NCBI GenBank assembly: GCA_963691655.1
Contig: OY829326.1
Location: 15,364,878 to 15,428,877, forward strand
Reading direction: 5' to 3'
Origin: Toxonevra muliebris
Taxonomy: Eukaryota; Arthropoda; Insecta; Diptera; Pallopteridae
DNA: 64,000 nt
The notes under the pieces were generated by a model that was not told where the DNA came from, did not search any database, and worked only from the letters and a program-made list of their open reading frames with translations. The position numbers and the translations under genes were made by a program. Shown here in pieces: positions 48,210 to 61,855 of the stretch (the stretch's first letter is position 1; every line of letters begins with the position of its first letter).

Positions 48210-50060
48210 CTCCCCTATAGAAAAGGTGTCTCCGACAGTATAAAACGTCTTCTCCCCTATAGAAAAGGTGTCTGCGACAGTATAAAACGTCTTCTCCCCT
48301 ATAGAAAAGGTGTCTCCGACAGTATAAATCGCCTTCTCTCCTATAGAAAAGGTGTCTCCGACAGTATAAATCGTTTTCTCTCCTATAGAAAAGGTGTCTC
48401 CGACAGTATAAATCGTCTTCTCCCCTATAGAAAAGGTGTCTCCGACAGTATAAAACGTCTTCTCCCCTATAGAAAAGGTGTCTGCGACAGTATAAAACGT
48501 CTTCTCCTCTATAGAAAGGTGTCTGCGACAGTATAAAACGTCTTCTCCCCTATAGAAAAGGTGTCTCCGACAGTATAAATCGTCTTCTCCCCTATAGAAA
48601 AGGTGTCTCCGACAGTATAAAAGTCTTCTTCCCTATAGAAAAGGTGTCTCCGACAGTATAAATCGCCTTCTCTCCTATAGAAAAGGTGTCTCCGACAGTA
48701 TAAAACGTCTTCTCCCCTATAGAAAAGGTGTCTCCGACAGTATAAATCGCCTTCTCTCCTATAGAAAAGGTGTCTCCGACAGTATAAATCGTCTTCTCCC
48801 CTATAGAAAAGGTGTCTGCGACAGTATAAACCGTCTTCTCCCCTATAGAAAAGGTGTTTCCGACAGTATAAATCGTCTTCTCCCCTATAGAAAAGGTGTC
48901 TCCGACAGTATAAAACGTCTTCTCCCCTATAGAAAAGGTGTCTGCGACAGTATAAAACGTCTTCTCCCCTATAGAAAAGGTGTCTCCGACAGTATAAATC
49001 GCCTTCTCCCCTATAGAAAAGGTGTCTCCGACAGTATAAATCGTCTTCTCTGCTATAGAAAAGGTGTCTCCGACAGTATAAAACGTCTTCTCCTCTATAG
49101 AAAAGGTGTCTCCGACAGTATAAAACGTCTTCTCCCCTATAGAAAAGGTGTCTGCGACAGTATAAAACGTCTTCTCCCCTACAGAAAAGGTGTCTGCGAC
49201 AGTATAAAACGTCTTCTCCCCTATAGAAAAGGTGTCTGCGACAGTATAAAACGTCTTCTCCCCTATAGAAAAGGTGTCTCCGACAGTATAAAACGTCTTC
49301 TCCCTTATAGAAAAGGTGTCTCCGACAGTATAAATCGTCTTCTCTCCTATAGAAAAGGTGTCTCCGACAGTATAAAACGTCTTCTCCTCTATAGAAAAGG
49401 TGTCTCCGACAGTATAAAACGTCTTCTCCCCTATAGAAAAGGTGTCTCCGACAGTATAAAAGTCTTCTTCCCTATAGAAAAGGTGTCTCCGACAGTATAA
49501 AACGTCTTCTCCTCTATAGAAAAGGTGTCTCCGACAGTATAAAACGTCTTCTCCTCTATAGAAAAGGTGTCTCCGACAGTATAAAAAATCTTCTCCTCTA
49601 TAGAAAAGGTGTCTCCGACAGTATAAAACGTCTTCTCCCCTATAGAAAAGGTGTCTCCGACAGTATAAAAGTCTTCTTCCCTATAGAAAAGGTGTCTCCG
49701 ACAGTATAAAACGTCTTCTCTCCTATAGAAAAGGTGTCTCCGACAGTATAAAAGTCTTCTTCCCTATAGAAAAGGTGTCTCCGACAGTATAAAACGTCTT
49801 CTCCTCTATAGAAAAGGTGTCTCCGACAGTATAAAACGTCTTCTCCCCTATAGAAAAGGTGTCTCCGACAGTATAAAACGTCTGCTCCTCTATAGAAAAG
49901 GTGTCTCCGACAGTATAAAACGTCTTCTCCTCTATAGAAAAGGTGTCTCCGACAGTATAAAACGTCTTCTCCCCTATAGAAAAGGTGTCTCCGACAGTAT
50001 AAAACGTCTTCTCCCCTATAGAAAAGGTGTCTGCGACAGTATAAAACGTCTTCTCCCCTA
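48210..50060 (+). repeat. Tandem duplication G, copy 2
   Basis: The second copy of the 1,760-bp unit carries two private changes: loss of one A in AGAAAAGG at 48,513-48,553, and GTCTGCTCC near 49,880. The match with copy 1 continues to about 50,060, where copy 1 would give a TCGCC/TCC monomer but this copy goes to a TCC monomer followed by a 41-bp form. Confidence 0.88.
48513..48553 (+). repeat. 41-bp monomer from A-tract loss
   Basis: AGAAAGG replaces AGAAAAGG, so the first A-tract is A3 and the monomer is 41 bp. This differs from the common 41-bp form, where the missing base is in the tail. Confidence 0.92.
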
Positions 50061-53000
50061 TAGAAAAGGTGTCTCCGACAGTATAAAACGTCTTCTCTCC
50101 TATAGAAAAGGTGTCTCCGACAGTATAAAAGTCTTCTTCCCTATAGAAAAGGTGTCTCCGACAGTATAAAACGTCTTCTCCTCTATAGAAAAGGTGTCTC
50201 CGACAGTATAAAACGTCTTCTCCTCTATAGAAAAGGTGTCTCCGACAGTATAAAACGTCTTCTCCCCTATAGAAAAGGTGTCTGCGACAGTATAAAACGT
50301 CTTCTCCCCTATAGAAGAGGTGTCTGCGACAGTATAAAACGTCTTCTCCCCTATAGAAAAGGTGTCTCCGACAGTATAAAACGTCTTCTCCCCTATAGAA
50401 AAGGTGTCTGCGACAGTATAAAACGTCTTCTCCCCTATAGAAGAGGTGTCTGCGACAGTATAAAACGTCTTCTCCCCTATAGAAAAGGTGTCTCCGACAG
50501 TATAAAACGTCTTCTCCCTTATAGAAAAGGTGTCTCCGACAGTATAAAAGTCTTCTTCCCTATAGAAAAGGTGTCTCCGACAGTATAAAACGTCTTCTCC
50601 TCTATAGAAAAGGTGTCTCCGACAGTATAAAACGTCTTCTCCCCTATAGAAAAGGTGTCTCCGACAGTATAAAACGTCTTCTCCTCTATAGAAAAGGTGT
50701 CTCCGACAGTATAAAACGTCTTCTCCTCTATAGAAAAGGTGTCTCCGACAGTATAAAACGTCTTCTCCCCTATAGAAAAGGTGTCTCCGACAGTATAAAA
50801 CGTCTTCTCCCCTATAGAAAAGGTGTCTCCGACAGTATAAAACGTCTTCTCCTCTATAGAAAAGGTGTCTCCGACAGTATAAAACGTCTTCTCCTCTATA
50901 GAAAAGGTGTCTCCGACAGTATAAAACGTCTTCTCCTCTATAGAAAAGGTGTCTCCGACAGTATAAAACGTCTTCTCCCCTATAGAAAAGGTGTCTGCGA
51001 CAGTATAAAACGTCTTCTCCCCTATAGAAAAGGTGTCTCCGACAGTATAAAACGTCTTCTCTCCTATAGAAAAGGTGTCTCCGACAGTATAAAAGTCTTC
51101 TTCCCTATAGAAAAGGTGTCTCCGACAGTATAAAACGTCTTCTCCTCTATAGAAAAGGTGTCTCCGACAGTATAAAACGTCTTCTCCCCTATAGAAAAGG
51201 TGTCTCCGACAGTATAAAACGTCTTCTCCTCTATAGAAAAGGTGTCTCCGACAGTATAAAACGTCTTCTCCTCTATAGAAAAGGTGTCTCCGACAGTATA
51301 AAACGTCTTCTCCCCTATAGAAAAGGTGTCTCCGACAGTATAAAACGTCTTCTCCCCTATAGAAAAGGTGTCTGCGACAGTATAAAACGTCTTCTCCCCT
51401 ATAGAAAAGGTGTCTCCGACAGTATAAATCGTCTTCTCCCCTATAGAAAAGGTGTCTCCGACAGTATAAAAGTCTTCTTCCCTATAGAAAAGGTGTCTCC
51501 GACAGTATAAATCGCCTTCTCTCCTATAGAAAAGGTGTCTCCGACAGTATAAAACGTCTTCTCCCCTATAGAAAAGGTGTCTCCGACAGTATAAATCGCC
51601 TTCTCTCCTATAGAAAAGGTGTCTCCGACAGTATAAATCGTCTTCTCCCCTATAGAAAAGGTGTCTGCGACAGTATAAACCGTCTTCTCCCCTATAGAAA
51701 AGGTGTCTCCGACAGTATAAATCGTCTTCTCCCCTATAGAAAAGGTGTCTGCGACAGTATAAAACGTCTTCTCCCCTATAGAAAAGGTGTCTCCGACAGT
51801 ATAAATCGCCTTCTCCCCTATAGAAAAGGTGTCTCCGACAGTATAAATCGTCTTCTCTGCTATAGAAAAGGTGTCTCCGACAGTATAAAACGTCTTCTCC
51901 TCTATAGAAAAGGTGTCTCCGACAGTATAAAACGTCTTCTCCCCTATAGAAAAGGTGTCTGCGACAGTATAAAACGTCTTCTCCCCTACAGAAAAGGTGT
52001 CTGCGACAGTATAAAACGTCTTCTCCCCTATAGAAAAGGTGTCTGCGACAGTATAAAACGTCTTCTCCCCTATAGAAAAGGTGTCTCCGACAGTATAAAA
52101 CGTCTTCTCCCTTATAGAAAAGGTGTCTCCGACAGTATAAATCGTCTTCTCTCCTATAGAAAAGGTGTCTCCGACAGTATAAAACGTCTTCTCCTCAATA
52201 GAAAAGGTGTCTCCGACAGTATAAAACGTCTTCTCCCCTATAGAAAAGGTGTCTCCGACAGTATAAAAGTCTTCTTCCCTATAGAAAAGGTGTCTCCGAC
52301 AGTATAAAACGTCTTCTCCTCTATAGAAAAGGTGTCTCCGACAGTATAAAACGTCTTCTCCTCTATAGAAAAGGTGTCTCCGACAGTATAAAAAATCTTC
52401 TCCTCTATAGAAAAGGTGTCTCCGACAGTATAAAACGTCTTCTCCCCTATAGAAAAGGTGTCTCCGACAGTATAAAAGTCTTCTTCCCTATAGAAAAGGT
52501 GTCTCCGACAGTATAAAACGTCTTCTCTCCTATAGAAAAGGTGTCTCCGACAGTATAAAAGTCTTCTTCCCTATAGAAAAGGTGTCTCCGACAGTATAAA
52601 ACGTCTTCTCCTCTATAGAAAAGGTGTCTCCGACAGTATAAAACGTCTTCTCCCCTATAGAAAAGGTGTCTCCGACAGTATAAAACGTCTTCTCCTCTAT
52701 AGAAAAGGTGTCTCCGACAGTATAAAACGTCTTCTCCCCTATAGAAAAGGTGTCTCCGACAGTATAAAACGTCTTCTCCCCTATAGAAAAGGTGTCTCCG
52801 ACAGTATAAAACGTCTTCTCCCCTATAGAAAAGGTGTCTGCGACAGTATAAAACGTCTTCTCCCCTATAGAAAAGGTGTCTCCGACAGTATAAAACGTCT
52901 TCTCTCCTATAGAAAAGGTGTCTCCGACAGTATAAAAGTCTTCTTCCCTATAGAAAAGGTGTCTCCGACAGTATAAAACGTCTTCTCCCTTATAGAAAAG

Positions 53001-54439
53001 GTGTCTCCGACAGTATAAATCGTCTTCTCTCCTATAGAAAAGGTGTCTGCGACAGTATAAAGGTCTTCTCCCCTATAGAAAAGGTGTCTGCGACAGTATA
53101 AAACGTCTTCTCCCCTATAGAAAAGGTGTCTCCGACAGTATAAAACGTCTTCTCTCCTATAGAAAAGGTGTCTCCGACAGTATAAAAGTCTTCTTCCCTA
53201 TAGAAAAGGTGTCTCCGACAGTATAAAACGTCTTCTCCTCTATAGAAAAGGTGTCTCCGACAGTATAAAACGTCTTCTCCTCTATAGAAAAGGTGTCTCC
53301 GACAGTATAAAAAATCTTCTCCTCTATAGAAAAGGTGTCTCCGACAGTATAAAACGTCTTCTCCTCTATAGAAAAGGTGTCTCCGACAGTATAAAACGTC
53401 TTCTCCCCTATAGAAAAGGTGTCTCCGACAGTATAAAACGTCTTCTCCCTTATAGAAAAGGTGTCTCCGACAGTATAAATCGTCTTCTCTCCTATAGAAA
53501 AGGTGTCTCCGACAGTATAAAAGTCTTCTTCCCTATAGAAAAGGTGTCTCCGACAGTATAAAACGTCTTCTCCTCTATAGAAAAGGTGTCTCCGACAGTA
53601 TAAATCGTCTTCTCTGCTATAGAAAAGGTGTCTCCGACAGTATAAAACGTCTTCTCCTCTATAGAAAAGGTGTCTCCGACAGTATAAAACGTCTTCTCCC
53701 CTATAGAAAAGGTGTCTGCGACAGTATAAAACGTCTTCTCCCCTACAGAAAAGGTGTCTGCGACAGTATAAAACGTCTTCTCCCCTATAGAAAAGGTGTC
53801 TGCGACAGTATAAAACGTCTTCTCCCCTATAGAAAAGGTGTCTCCGACAGTATAAAACGTCTTCTCCCTTATAGAAAAGGTGTCTCCGACAGTATAAATC
53901 GTCTTCTCTCCTATAGAAAAGGTGTCTCCGACAGTATAAAACGTCTTCTCCTCTATAGAAAAGGTGTCTCCGACAGTATAAAACGTCTTCTCCCCTATAG
54001 AAAAGGTGTCTCCGACAGTATAAAAGTCTTCTTCCCTATAGAAAAGGTGTCTCCGACAGTATAAAACGTCTTCTCCTCTATAGAAAAGGTGTCTCCGACA
54101 GTATAAAAAATCTTCTCCTCTATAGAAAAGGTGTCTCCGACAGTATAAAACGTCTTCTCCCCTATAGAAAAGGTGTCTCCGACAGTATAAAACGTCTTCT
54201 CCCCTATAGAAAAGGTGTCTGCGACAGTATAAAACGTCTTCTCCCCTATAGAAAAGGTGTCTCCGACAGTATAAAACGTCTTCTCTCCTATAGAAAAGGT
54301 GTCTCCGACAGTATAAAAGTCTTCTTCCCTATAGAAAAGGTGTCTCCGACAGTATAAAACGTCTTCTCCCTTATAGAAAAGGTGTCTCCGACAGTATAAA
54401 TCGTCTTCTCTCCTATAGAAAAGGTGTCTGCGACAGTAT
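50060..54439 (+). repeat. Further copies related to G, rearranged
   Basis: The segment contains a third relative of the G unit: the AAACCGTC monomer at 51,678 is followed by TCGCC/CCC, CTCTGCTATAG, CTC, CCC, the CTACAG boundary, CTT, T27/TCC and AAAAAATC monomers in the order seen after 47,070 and 48,829. A CTCCTCAATAG monomer at 52,191 recurs at 56,923 and 62,410. The AAAGGTCTTCTCCCC monomer at 53,059 recurs at 54,440. Before the third copy, 50,060-51,180 is made of ordinary CTC/CCC and AGAAGAGG monomers. Confidence 0.78.
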
Positions 54440-56810
54440 AAAGGTCTTCTCCCCTATAGAAAAGGTGTCTGCGACAGTATAAAACGTCTTCTCCCCTATA
54501 GAAAAGGTGTCTCCGACAGTATAAAACGTCTTCTCTCCTATAGAAAAGGTGTCTCCGACAGTATAAAAGTCTTCTTCCCTATAGAAAAGGTGTCTCCGAC
54601 AGTATAAAACGTCTTCTCCTCTATAGAAAAGGTGTCTCCGACAGTATAAAACGTCTTCTCCTCTATAGAAAAGGTGTCTCCGACAGTATAAAAAATCTTC
54701 TCCTCTATAGAAAAGGTGTCTCCGACAGTATAAAACGTCTTCTCCTCTATAGAAAAGGTGTCTCCGACAGTATAAAACGTCTTCTCCCCTATAGAAAAGG
54801 TGTCTCCGACAGTATAAAACGTCTTCTCCCCTATAGAAAAGGTGTCTGCGACAGTATAAAACGTCTTCTCCCCTATAGAAGAGGTGTCTGCGACAGTATA
54901 AAACGTCTTCTCCCCTATAGAAAAGGTGTCTCCGACAGTATAAAACGTCTTCTCCCTTATAGAAAAGGTGTCTCCGACAGTATAAAACGTCTTCTCCTCT
55001 ATAGAAAAGGTGTCTCCGACAGTATAAAACGTCTTCTCCCCTATAGAAAAGGTGTCTCCGACAGTATAAAACGTCTTCTCCCCTATAGAAAAGGTGTCTG
55101 CGACAGTATAAAACGTCTTCTCCCCTATAGAAGAGGTGTCTGCGACAGTATAAAACGTCTTCTCCCCTATAGAAAAGGTGTCTCCGACAGTATAAAACGT
55201 CTTCTCCCTTATAGAAAAGGTGTCTCCGACAGTATAAAACGTCTTCTCCCCTATAGAAAAGGTGTCTGCGACAGTATAAAACGTCTTCTCCCTTATAGAA
55301 AAGGTGTCTCCGACAGTATAAATCGTCTTCTCTCCTATAGAAAAGGTGTCTCCGACAGTATAAAACGTCTTCTCCTCTATAGAAAAGGTGTCTCCGACAG
55401 TATAAAACGTCTTCTCCTCTATAGAAAAGGTGTCTCCGACAGTATAAAACGTCTTCTCCCCTATAGAAAAGGTGTCTGCGACAGTATAAAACGTCTTCTC
55501 CTCTATAGAAAAGGTGTCTCCGACAGTATAAAACGTCTTCTCCCCTATAGAAAAGGTGTCTCCGACAGTATAAAACGTCTTCTCCCCTATAGAAAAGGTG
55601 TCTGCGACAGTATAAAACGTCTTCTCCCCTATAGAAGAGGTGTCTGCGACAGTATAAAACGTCTTCTCCCCTATAGAAAAGGTGTCTCCGACAGTATAAA
55701 ACGTCTTCTCCCCTATAGAAAAGGTGTCTGCGACAGTATAAAACGTCTTCTCCCTTATAGAAAAGGTGTCTCCGACAGTATAAATCGTCTTCTCTCCTAT
55801 AGAAAAGGTGTCTCCGACAGTATAAAAGTCTTCTTCCCTATAGAAAAGGTGTCTCCGACAGTATAAAACGTCTTCTCCTCTATAGAAAAGGTGTCTCCGA
55901 CAGTATAAAACGTCTTCTCCCCTATAGAAAAGGTGTCTCCGACAGTATAAAACGTCTTCTCCTCTATAGAAAAGGTGTCTCCGACAGTATAAAACGTCTT
56001 CTCCTCTATAGAAAAGGTGTCTCCGACAGTATAAAACGTCTTCTCCCCTATAGAAAAGGTGTCTCCGACAGTATAAAACGTCTTCTCCCCTATAGAAAAG
56101 GTGTCTGCGACAGTATAAAACGTCTTCTCCCCTATAGAAAAGGTGTCTCCGACAGTATAAAAGTCTTCTTCCCTATAGAAAAGGTGTCTCCGACAGTATA
56201 AATCGCCTTCTCTCCTATAGAAAAGGTGTCTCCGACAGTATAAAACGTCTTCTCCCCTATAGAAAAGGTGTCTCCGACAGTATAAATCGCCTTCTCTCCT
56301 ATAGAAAAGGTGTCTCCGACAGTATAAATCGTCTTCTCCCCTATAGAAAAGGTGTCTGCGACAGTATAAACCGTCTTCTCCCCTATAGAAAAGGTGTCTC
56401 CGACAGTATAAATCGTCTTCTCCCCTATAGAAAAGGTGTCTGCGACAGTATAAAACGTCTTCTCCCCTATAGAAAAGGTGTCTCCGACAGTATAAATCGC
56501 CTTCTCCCCTATAGAAAAGGTGTCTCCGACAGTATAAATCGTCTTCTCTGCTATAGAAAAGGTGTCTCCGACAGTATAAAACGTCTTCTCCTCTATAGAA
56601 AAGGTGTCTCCGACAGTATAAAACGTCTTCTCCCCTATAGAAAAGGTGTCTGCGACAGTATAAAACGTCTTCTCCCCTACAGAAAAGGTGTCTGCGACAG
56701 TATAAAACGTCTTCTCCCCTATAGAAAAGGTGTCTGCGACAGTATAAAACGTCTTCTCCCCTATAGAAAAGGTGTCTCCGACAGTATAAAAGTCTTCTTC
56801 CCTATAGAAA
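54440..56810 (+). repeat. Higher-order block H1
   Basis: The block matches 58,754-61,120 at a shift of 4,314 bp at both ends: AAAGGTCTTC at 54,440/58,754 and AAACCGTC at 56,369/60,683. Between them the shift rises to 4,398 bp (41-bp landmark at 56,161/60,559) and returns, so the copies differ by two monomers in each direction. The AAAAAATC, AGAAGAGG and CTT landmarks keep the same order. Confidence 0.82.
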
Positions 56811-58513
56811 AGGTGTCTCCGACAGTATAAAACGTCTTCTCCCTTATAGAAAAGGTGTCTCCGACAGTATAAATCGTCTTCTCTCCTATAGAAAAGGTGT
56901 CTCCGACAGTATAAAACGTCTTCTCCTCAATAGAAAAGGTGTCTCCGACAGTATAAAACGTCTTCTCCCCTATAGAAAAGGTGTCTCCGACAGTATAAAA
57001 GTCTTCTTCCCTATAGAAAAGGTGTCTCCGACAGTATAAAACGTCTTCTCCTCTATAGAAAAGGTGTCTCCGACAGTATAAAACGTCTTCTCCTCTATAG
57101 AAAAGGTGTCTCCGACAGTATAAAAAATCTTCTCCTCTATAGAAAAGGTGTCTCCGACAGTATAAAACGTCTTCTCCCCTATAGAAAAGGTGTCTCCGAC
57201 AGTATAAAAGTCTTCTTCCCTATAGAAAAGGTGTCTCCGACAGTATAAAACGTCTTCTCTCCTATAGAAAAGGTGTCTCCGACAGTATAAAAGTCTTCTT
57301 CCCTATAGAAAAGGTGTCTCCGACAGTATAAAACGTCTTCTCCTCTATAGAAAAGGTGTCTCCGACAGTATAAAACGTCTTCTCCCCTATAGAAAAGGTG
57401 TCTCCGACAGTATAAAACGTCTTCTCCTCTATAGAAAAGGTGTCTCCGACAGTATAAAACGTCTTCTCCCCTATAGAAAAGGTGTCTCCGACAGTATAAA
57501 ACGTCTTCTCCCCTATAGAAAAGGTGTCTCCGACAGTATAAAACGTCTTCTCTCCTATAGAAAAGGTGTCTGCGACAGTATAAAACGTCTTCTTCCCTAT
57601 AGAAAAGGTGTCTCCGACAGTATAAAACGTCTTCTCCCTTATAGAAAAGGTGTCTCCGACAGTATAAAAGTCTTCTTCCCTATAGAAAAGGTGTCTCCGA
57701 CAGTATAAAACGTCTTCTCCCTTATAGAAAAGGTGTCTCCGACAGTATAAATCGTCTTCTCTCCTATAGAAAAGGTGTCTGCGACAGTATAAAGGTCTTC
57801 TCCCCTATAGAAAAGGTGTCTGCGACAGTATAAAACGTCTTCTCCCCTATAGAAAAGGTGTCTCCGACAGTATAAAACGTCTTCTCTCCTATAGAAAAGG
57901 TGTCTCCGACAGTATAAAAGTCTTCTTCCCTATAGAAAAGGTGTCTCCGACAGTATAAAACGTCTTCTCCTCTATAGAAAAGGTGTCTCCGACAGTATAA
58001 AACGTCTTCTCCTCTATAGAAAAGGTGTCTCCGACAGTATAAAAAATCTTCTCCTCTATAGAAAAGGTGTCTCCGACAGTATAAAACGTCTTCTCCTCTA
58101 TAGAAAAGGTGTCTCCGACAGTATAAAACGTCTTCTCCCCTATAGAAAAGGTGTCTCCGACAGTATAAAACGTCTTCTCCCCTATAGAAAAGGTGTCTGC
58201 GACAGTATAAAACGTCTTCTCCCCTATAGAAAAGGTGTCTGCGACAGTATAAAACGTCTTCTCCCCTATAGAAAAGGTGTCTCCGACAGTATAAAACGTC
58301 TTCTCCCTTATAGAAAAGGTGTCTCCGACAGTATAAATCGTCTTCTCTGCTATAGAAAAGGTGTCTGCGACAGTATAAAACGTCTTCTCCTCTATAGAAA
58401 AGGTGTCTCCGACAGTATAAATCGTCTTCTCTCCTATAGAAAAGGTGTCTCCGACAGTATAAAACGTCTTCTCCTCTATAGAAAAGGTGTCTCCGACAGT
58501 ATAAAACGTCTTC
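56369..58513 (+). repeat. Higher-order block J1
   Basis: The block matches the last 2.1 kb of the window at a constant shift of 5,487 bp: AAACCGTC at 56,369/61,856, CTCCTCAATAG at 56,923/62,410, AAAGGTCTTC at 57,791/63,278. The shift becomes 5,486 bp after a 1-bp loss at 63,547. The block partly overlaps H1 because duplications of different length are nested here. Confidence 0.87.
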
Positions 58514-58753
58514 TCCTCTATAGAAAAGGTGTCTGCGACAGTATAAAACGTCTTCTCCCCTATAGAAAAGGTGTCTCCGACAGTATAAAACGTCTTCTCT
58601 CCTATAGAAAAGGTGTCTCCGACAGTATAAAAGTCTTCTTCCCTATAGAAAAGGTGTCTCCGACAGTATAAAACGTCTTCTCCCTTATAGAAAAGGTGTC
58701 TCCGACAGTATAAATCGTCTTCTCTCCTATAGAAAAGGTGTCTGCGACAGTAT

Positions 58754-61120
58754 AAAGGTCTTCTCCCCTATAGAAAAGGTGTCTGCGACAGTATAAAACG
58801 TCTTCTCCCCTATAGAAAAGGTGTCTCCGACAGTATAAAACGTCTTCTCTCCTATAGAAAAGGTGTCTCCGACAGTATAAAAGTCTTCTTCCCTATAGAA
58901 AAGGTGTCTCCGACAGTATAAAACGTCTTCTCCTCTATAGAAAAGGTGTCTCCGACAGTATAAAACGTCTTCTCCTCTATAGAAAAGGTGTCTCCGACAG
59001 TATAAAAAATCTTCTCCTCTATAGAAAAGGTGTCTCCGACAGTATAAAACGTCTTCTCCTCTATAGAAAAGGTGTCTCCGACAGTATAAAACGTCTTCTC
59101 CCCTATAGAAAAGGTGTCTCCGACAGTATAAAACGTCTTCTCCCCTATAGAAAAGGTGTCTGCGACAGTATAAAACGTCTTCTCCCCTATAGAAGAGGTG
59201 TCTGCGACAGTATAAAACGTCTTCTCCCCTATAGAAAAGGTGTCTCCGACAGTATAAAACGTCTTCTCCCTTATAGAAAAGGTGTCTCCGACAGTATAAA
59301 ACGTCTTCTCCTCTATAGAAAAGGTGTCTCCGACAGTATAAAACGTCTTCTCCCCTATAGAAAAGGTGTCTCCGACAGTATAAAACGTCTTCTCCCCTAT
59401 AGAAAAGGTGTCTGCGACAGTATAAAACGTCTTCTCCCCTATAGAAGAGGTGTCTGCGACAGTATAAAACGTCTTCTCCCCTATAGAAAAGGTGTCTCCG
59501 ACAGTATAAAACGTCTTCTCCCTTATAGAAAAGGTGTCTCCGACAGTATAAAACGTCTTCTCCCCTATAGAAAAGGTGTCTGCGACAGTATAAAACGTCT
59601 TCTCCCTTATAGAAAAGGTGTCTCCGACAGTATAAATCGTCTTCTCTCCTATAGAAAAGGTGTCTCCGACAGTATAAAACGTCTTCTCCTCTATAGAAAA
59701 GGTGTCTCCGACAGTATAAAACGTCTTCTCCTCTATAGAAAAGGTGTCTCCGACAGTATAAAACGTCTTCTCCCCTATAGAAAAGGTGTCTGCGACAGTA
59801 TAAAACGTCTTCTCCTCTATAGAAAAGGTGTCTCCGACAGTATAAAACGTCTTCTCCCCTATAGAAAAGGTGTCTCCGACAGTATAAAACGTCTTCTCCC
59901 CTATAGAAAAGGTGTCTGCGACAGTATAAAACGTCTTCTCCCCTATAGAAGAGGTGTCTGCGACAGTATAAAACGTCTTCTCCCCTATAGAAAAGGTGTC
60001 TCCGACAGTATAAAACGTCTTCTCCCTTATAGAAAAGGTGTCTCCGACAGTATAAAACGTCTTCTCCCCTATAGAAAAGGTGTCTGCGACAGTATAAAAC
60101 GTCTTCTCCCTTATAGAAAAGGTGTCTCCGACAGTATAAATCGTCTTCTCTCCTATAGAAAAGGTGTCTCCGACAGTATAAAAGTCTTCTTCCCTATAGA
60201 AAAGGTGTCTCCGACAGTATAAAACGTCTTCTCCTCTATAGAAAAGGTGTCTCCGACAGTATAAAACGTCTTCTCCCCTATAGAAAAGGTGTCTCCGACA
60301 GTATAAAACGTCTTCTCCTCTATAGAAAAGGTGTCTCCGACAGTATAAAACGTCTTCTCCTCTATAGAAAAGGTGTCTCCGACAGTATAAAACGTCTTCT
60401 CCCCTATAGAAAAGGTGTCTCCGACAGTATAAAACGTCTTCTCCCCTATAGAAAAGGTGTCTGCGACAGTATAAAACGTCTTCTCCCCTATAGAAAAGGT
60501 GTCTCCGACAGTATAAATCGTCTTCTCCCCTATAGAAAAGGTGTCTCCGACAGTATAAAAGTCTTCTTCCCTATAGAAAAGGTGTCTCCGACAGTATAAA
60601 TCGCCTTCTCTCCTATAGAAAAGGTGTCTCCGACAGTATAAATCGTCTTCTCCCCTATAGAAAAGGTGTCTGCGACAGTATAAACCGTCTTCTCCCCTAT
60701 AGAAAAGGTGTCTCCGACAGTATAAATCGTCTTCTCCCCTATAGAAAAGGTGTCTGCGACAGTATAAAACGTCTTCTCCCCTATAGAAAAGGTGTCTCCG
60801 ACAGTATAAATCGCCTTCTCCCCTATAGAAAAGGTGTCTCCGACAGTATAAATCGTCTTCTCTGCTATAGAAAAGGTGTCTCCGACAGTATAAAACGTCT
60901 TCTCCTCTATAGAAAAGGTGTCTCCGACAGTATAAAACGTCTTCTCCCCTATAGAAAAGGTGTCTGCGACAGTATAAAACGTCTTCTCCCCTACAGAAAA
61001 GGTGTCTGCGACAGTATAAAACGTCTTCTCCCCTATAGAAAAGGTGTCTGCGACAGTATAAAACGTCTTCTCCCCTATAGAAAAGGTGTCTCCGACAGTA
61101 TAAAAGTCTTCTTCCCTATA
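58754..61120 (+). repeat. Higher-order block H2
   Basis: The second copy of 54,440-56,810. The left boundary follows a 963-bp interval between AAAGGTCTTC monomers at 57,791 and 58,754, which is 1,381 bp in the earlier copy (53,059 to 54,440). The 418-bp difference equals eight 42-bp and two 41-bp monomers. Identity of order with H1 stops at about 61,120. Confidence 0.82.
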
Positions 61121-61855
61121 GAAAAGGTGTCTCCGACAGTATAAAACGTCTTCTCCCCTATAGAAAAGGTGTCTGCGACAGTATAAAACGTCTTCTCCCT
61201 TATAGAAAAGGTGTCTCCGACAGTATAAATCGTCTTCTCTCCTATAGAAAAGGTGTCTCCGACAGTATAAAAGTCTTCTTCCCTATAGAAAAGGTGTCTC
61301 CGACAGTATAAAACGTCTTCTCCTCTATAGAAAAGGTGTCTCCGACAGTATAAAACGTCTTCTCCCCTATAGAAAAGGTGTCTCCGACAGTATAAAACGT
61401 CTTCTCCTCTATAGAAAAGGTGTCTCCGACAGTATAAAACGTCTTCTCCTCTATAGAAAAGGTGTCTCCGACAGTATAAAACGTCTTCTCCCCTATAGAA
61501 AAGGTGTCTCCGACAGTATAAAACGTCTTCTCCCCTATAGAAAAGGTGTCTGCGACAGTATAAAACGTCTTCTCCCCTATAGAAAAGGTGTCTCCGACAG
61601 TATAAATCGTCTTCTCCCCTATAGAAAAGGTGTCTCCGACAGTATAAAAGTCTTCTTCCCTATAGAAAAGGTGTCTCCGACAGTATAAATCGCCTTCTCT
61701 CCTATAGAAAAGGTGTCTCCGACAGTATAAAACGTCTTCTCCCCTATAGAAAAGGTGTCTCCGACAGTATAAATCGCCTTCTCTCCTATAGAAAAGGTGT
61801 CTCCGACAGTATAAATCGTCTTCTCCCCTATAGAAAAGGTGTCTGCGACAGTATA

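Noticed and set aside
23200..54440. The same number, 1,381 bp, for the D2 deletion and for the 53,059-54,440 interval
   Set aside because: Both equal 33 monomers with five 41-bp forms. The landmark order in the two segments does not match, so I treat the equality as coincidence.
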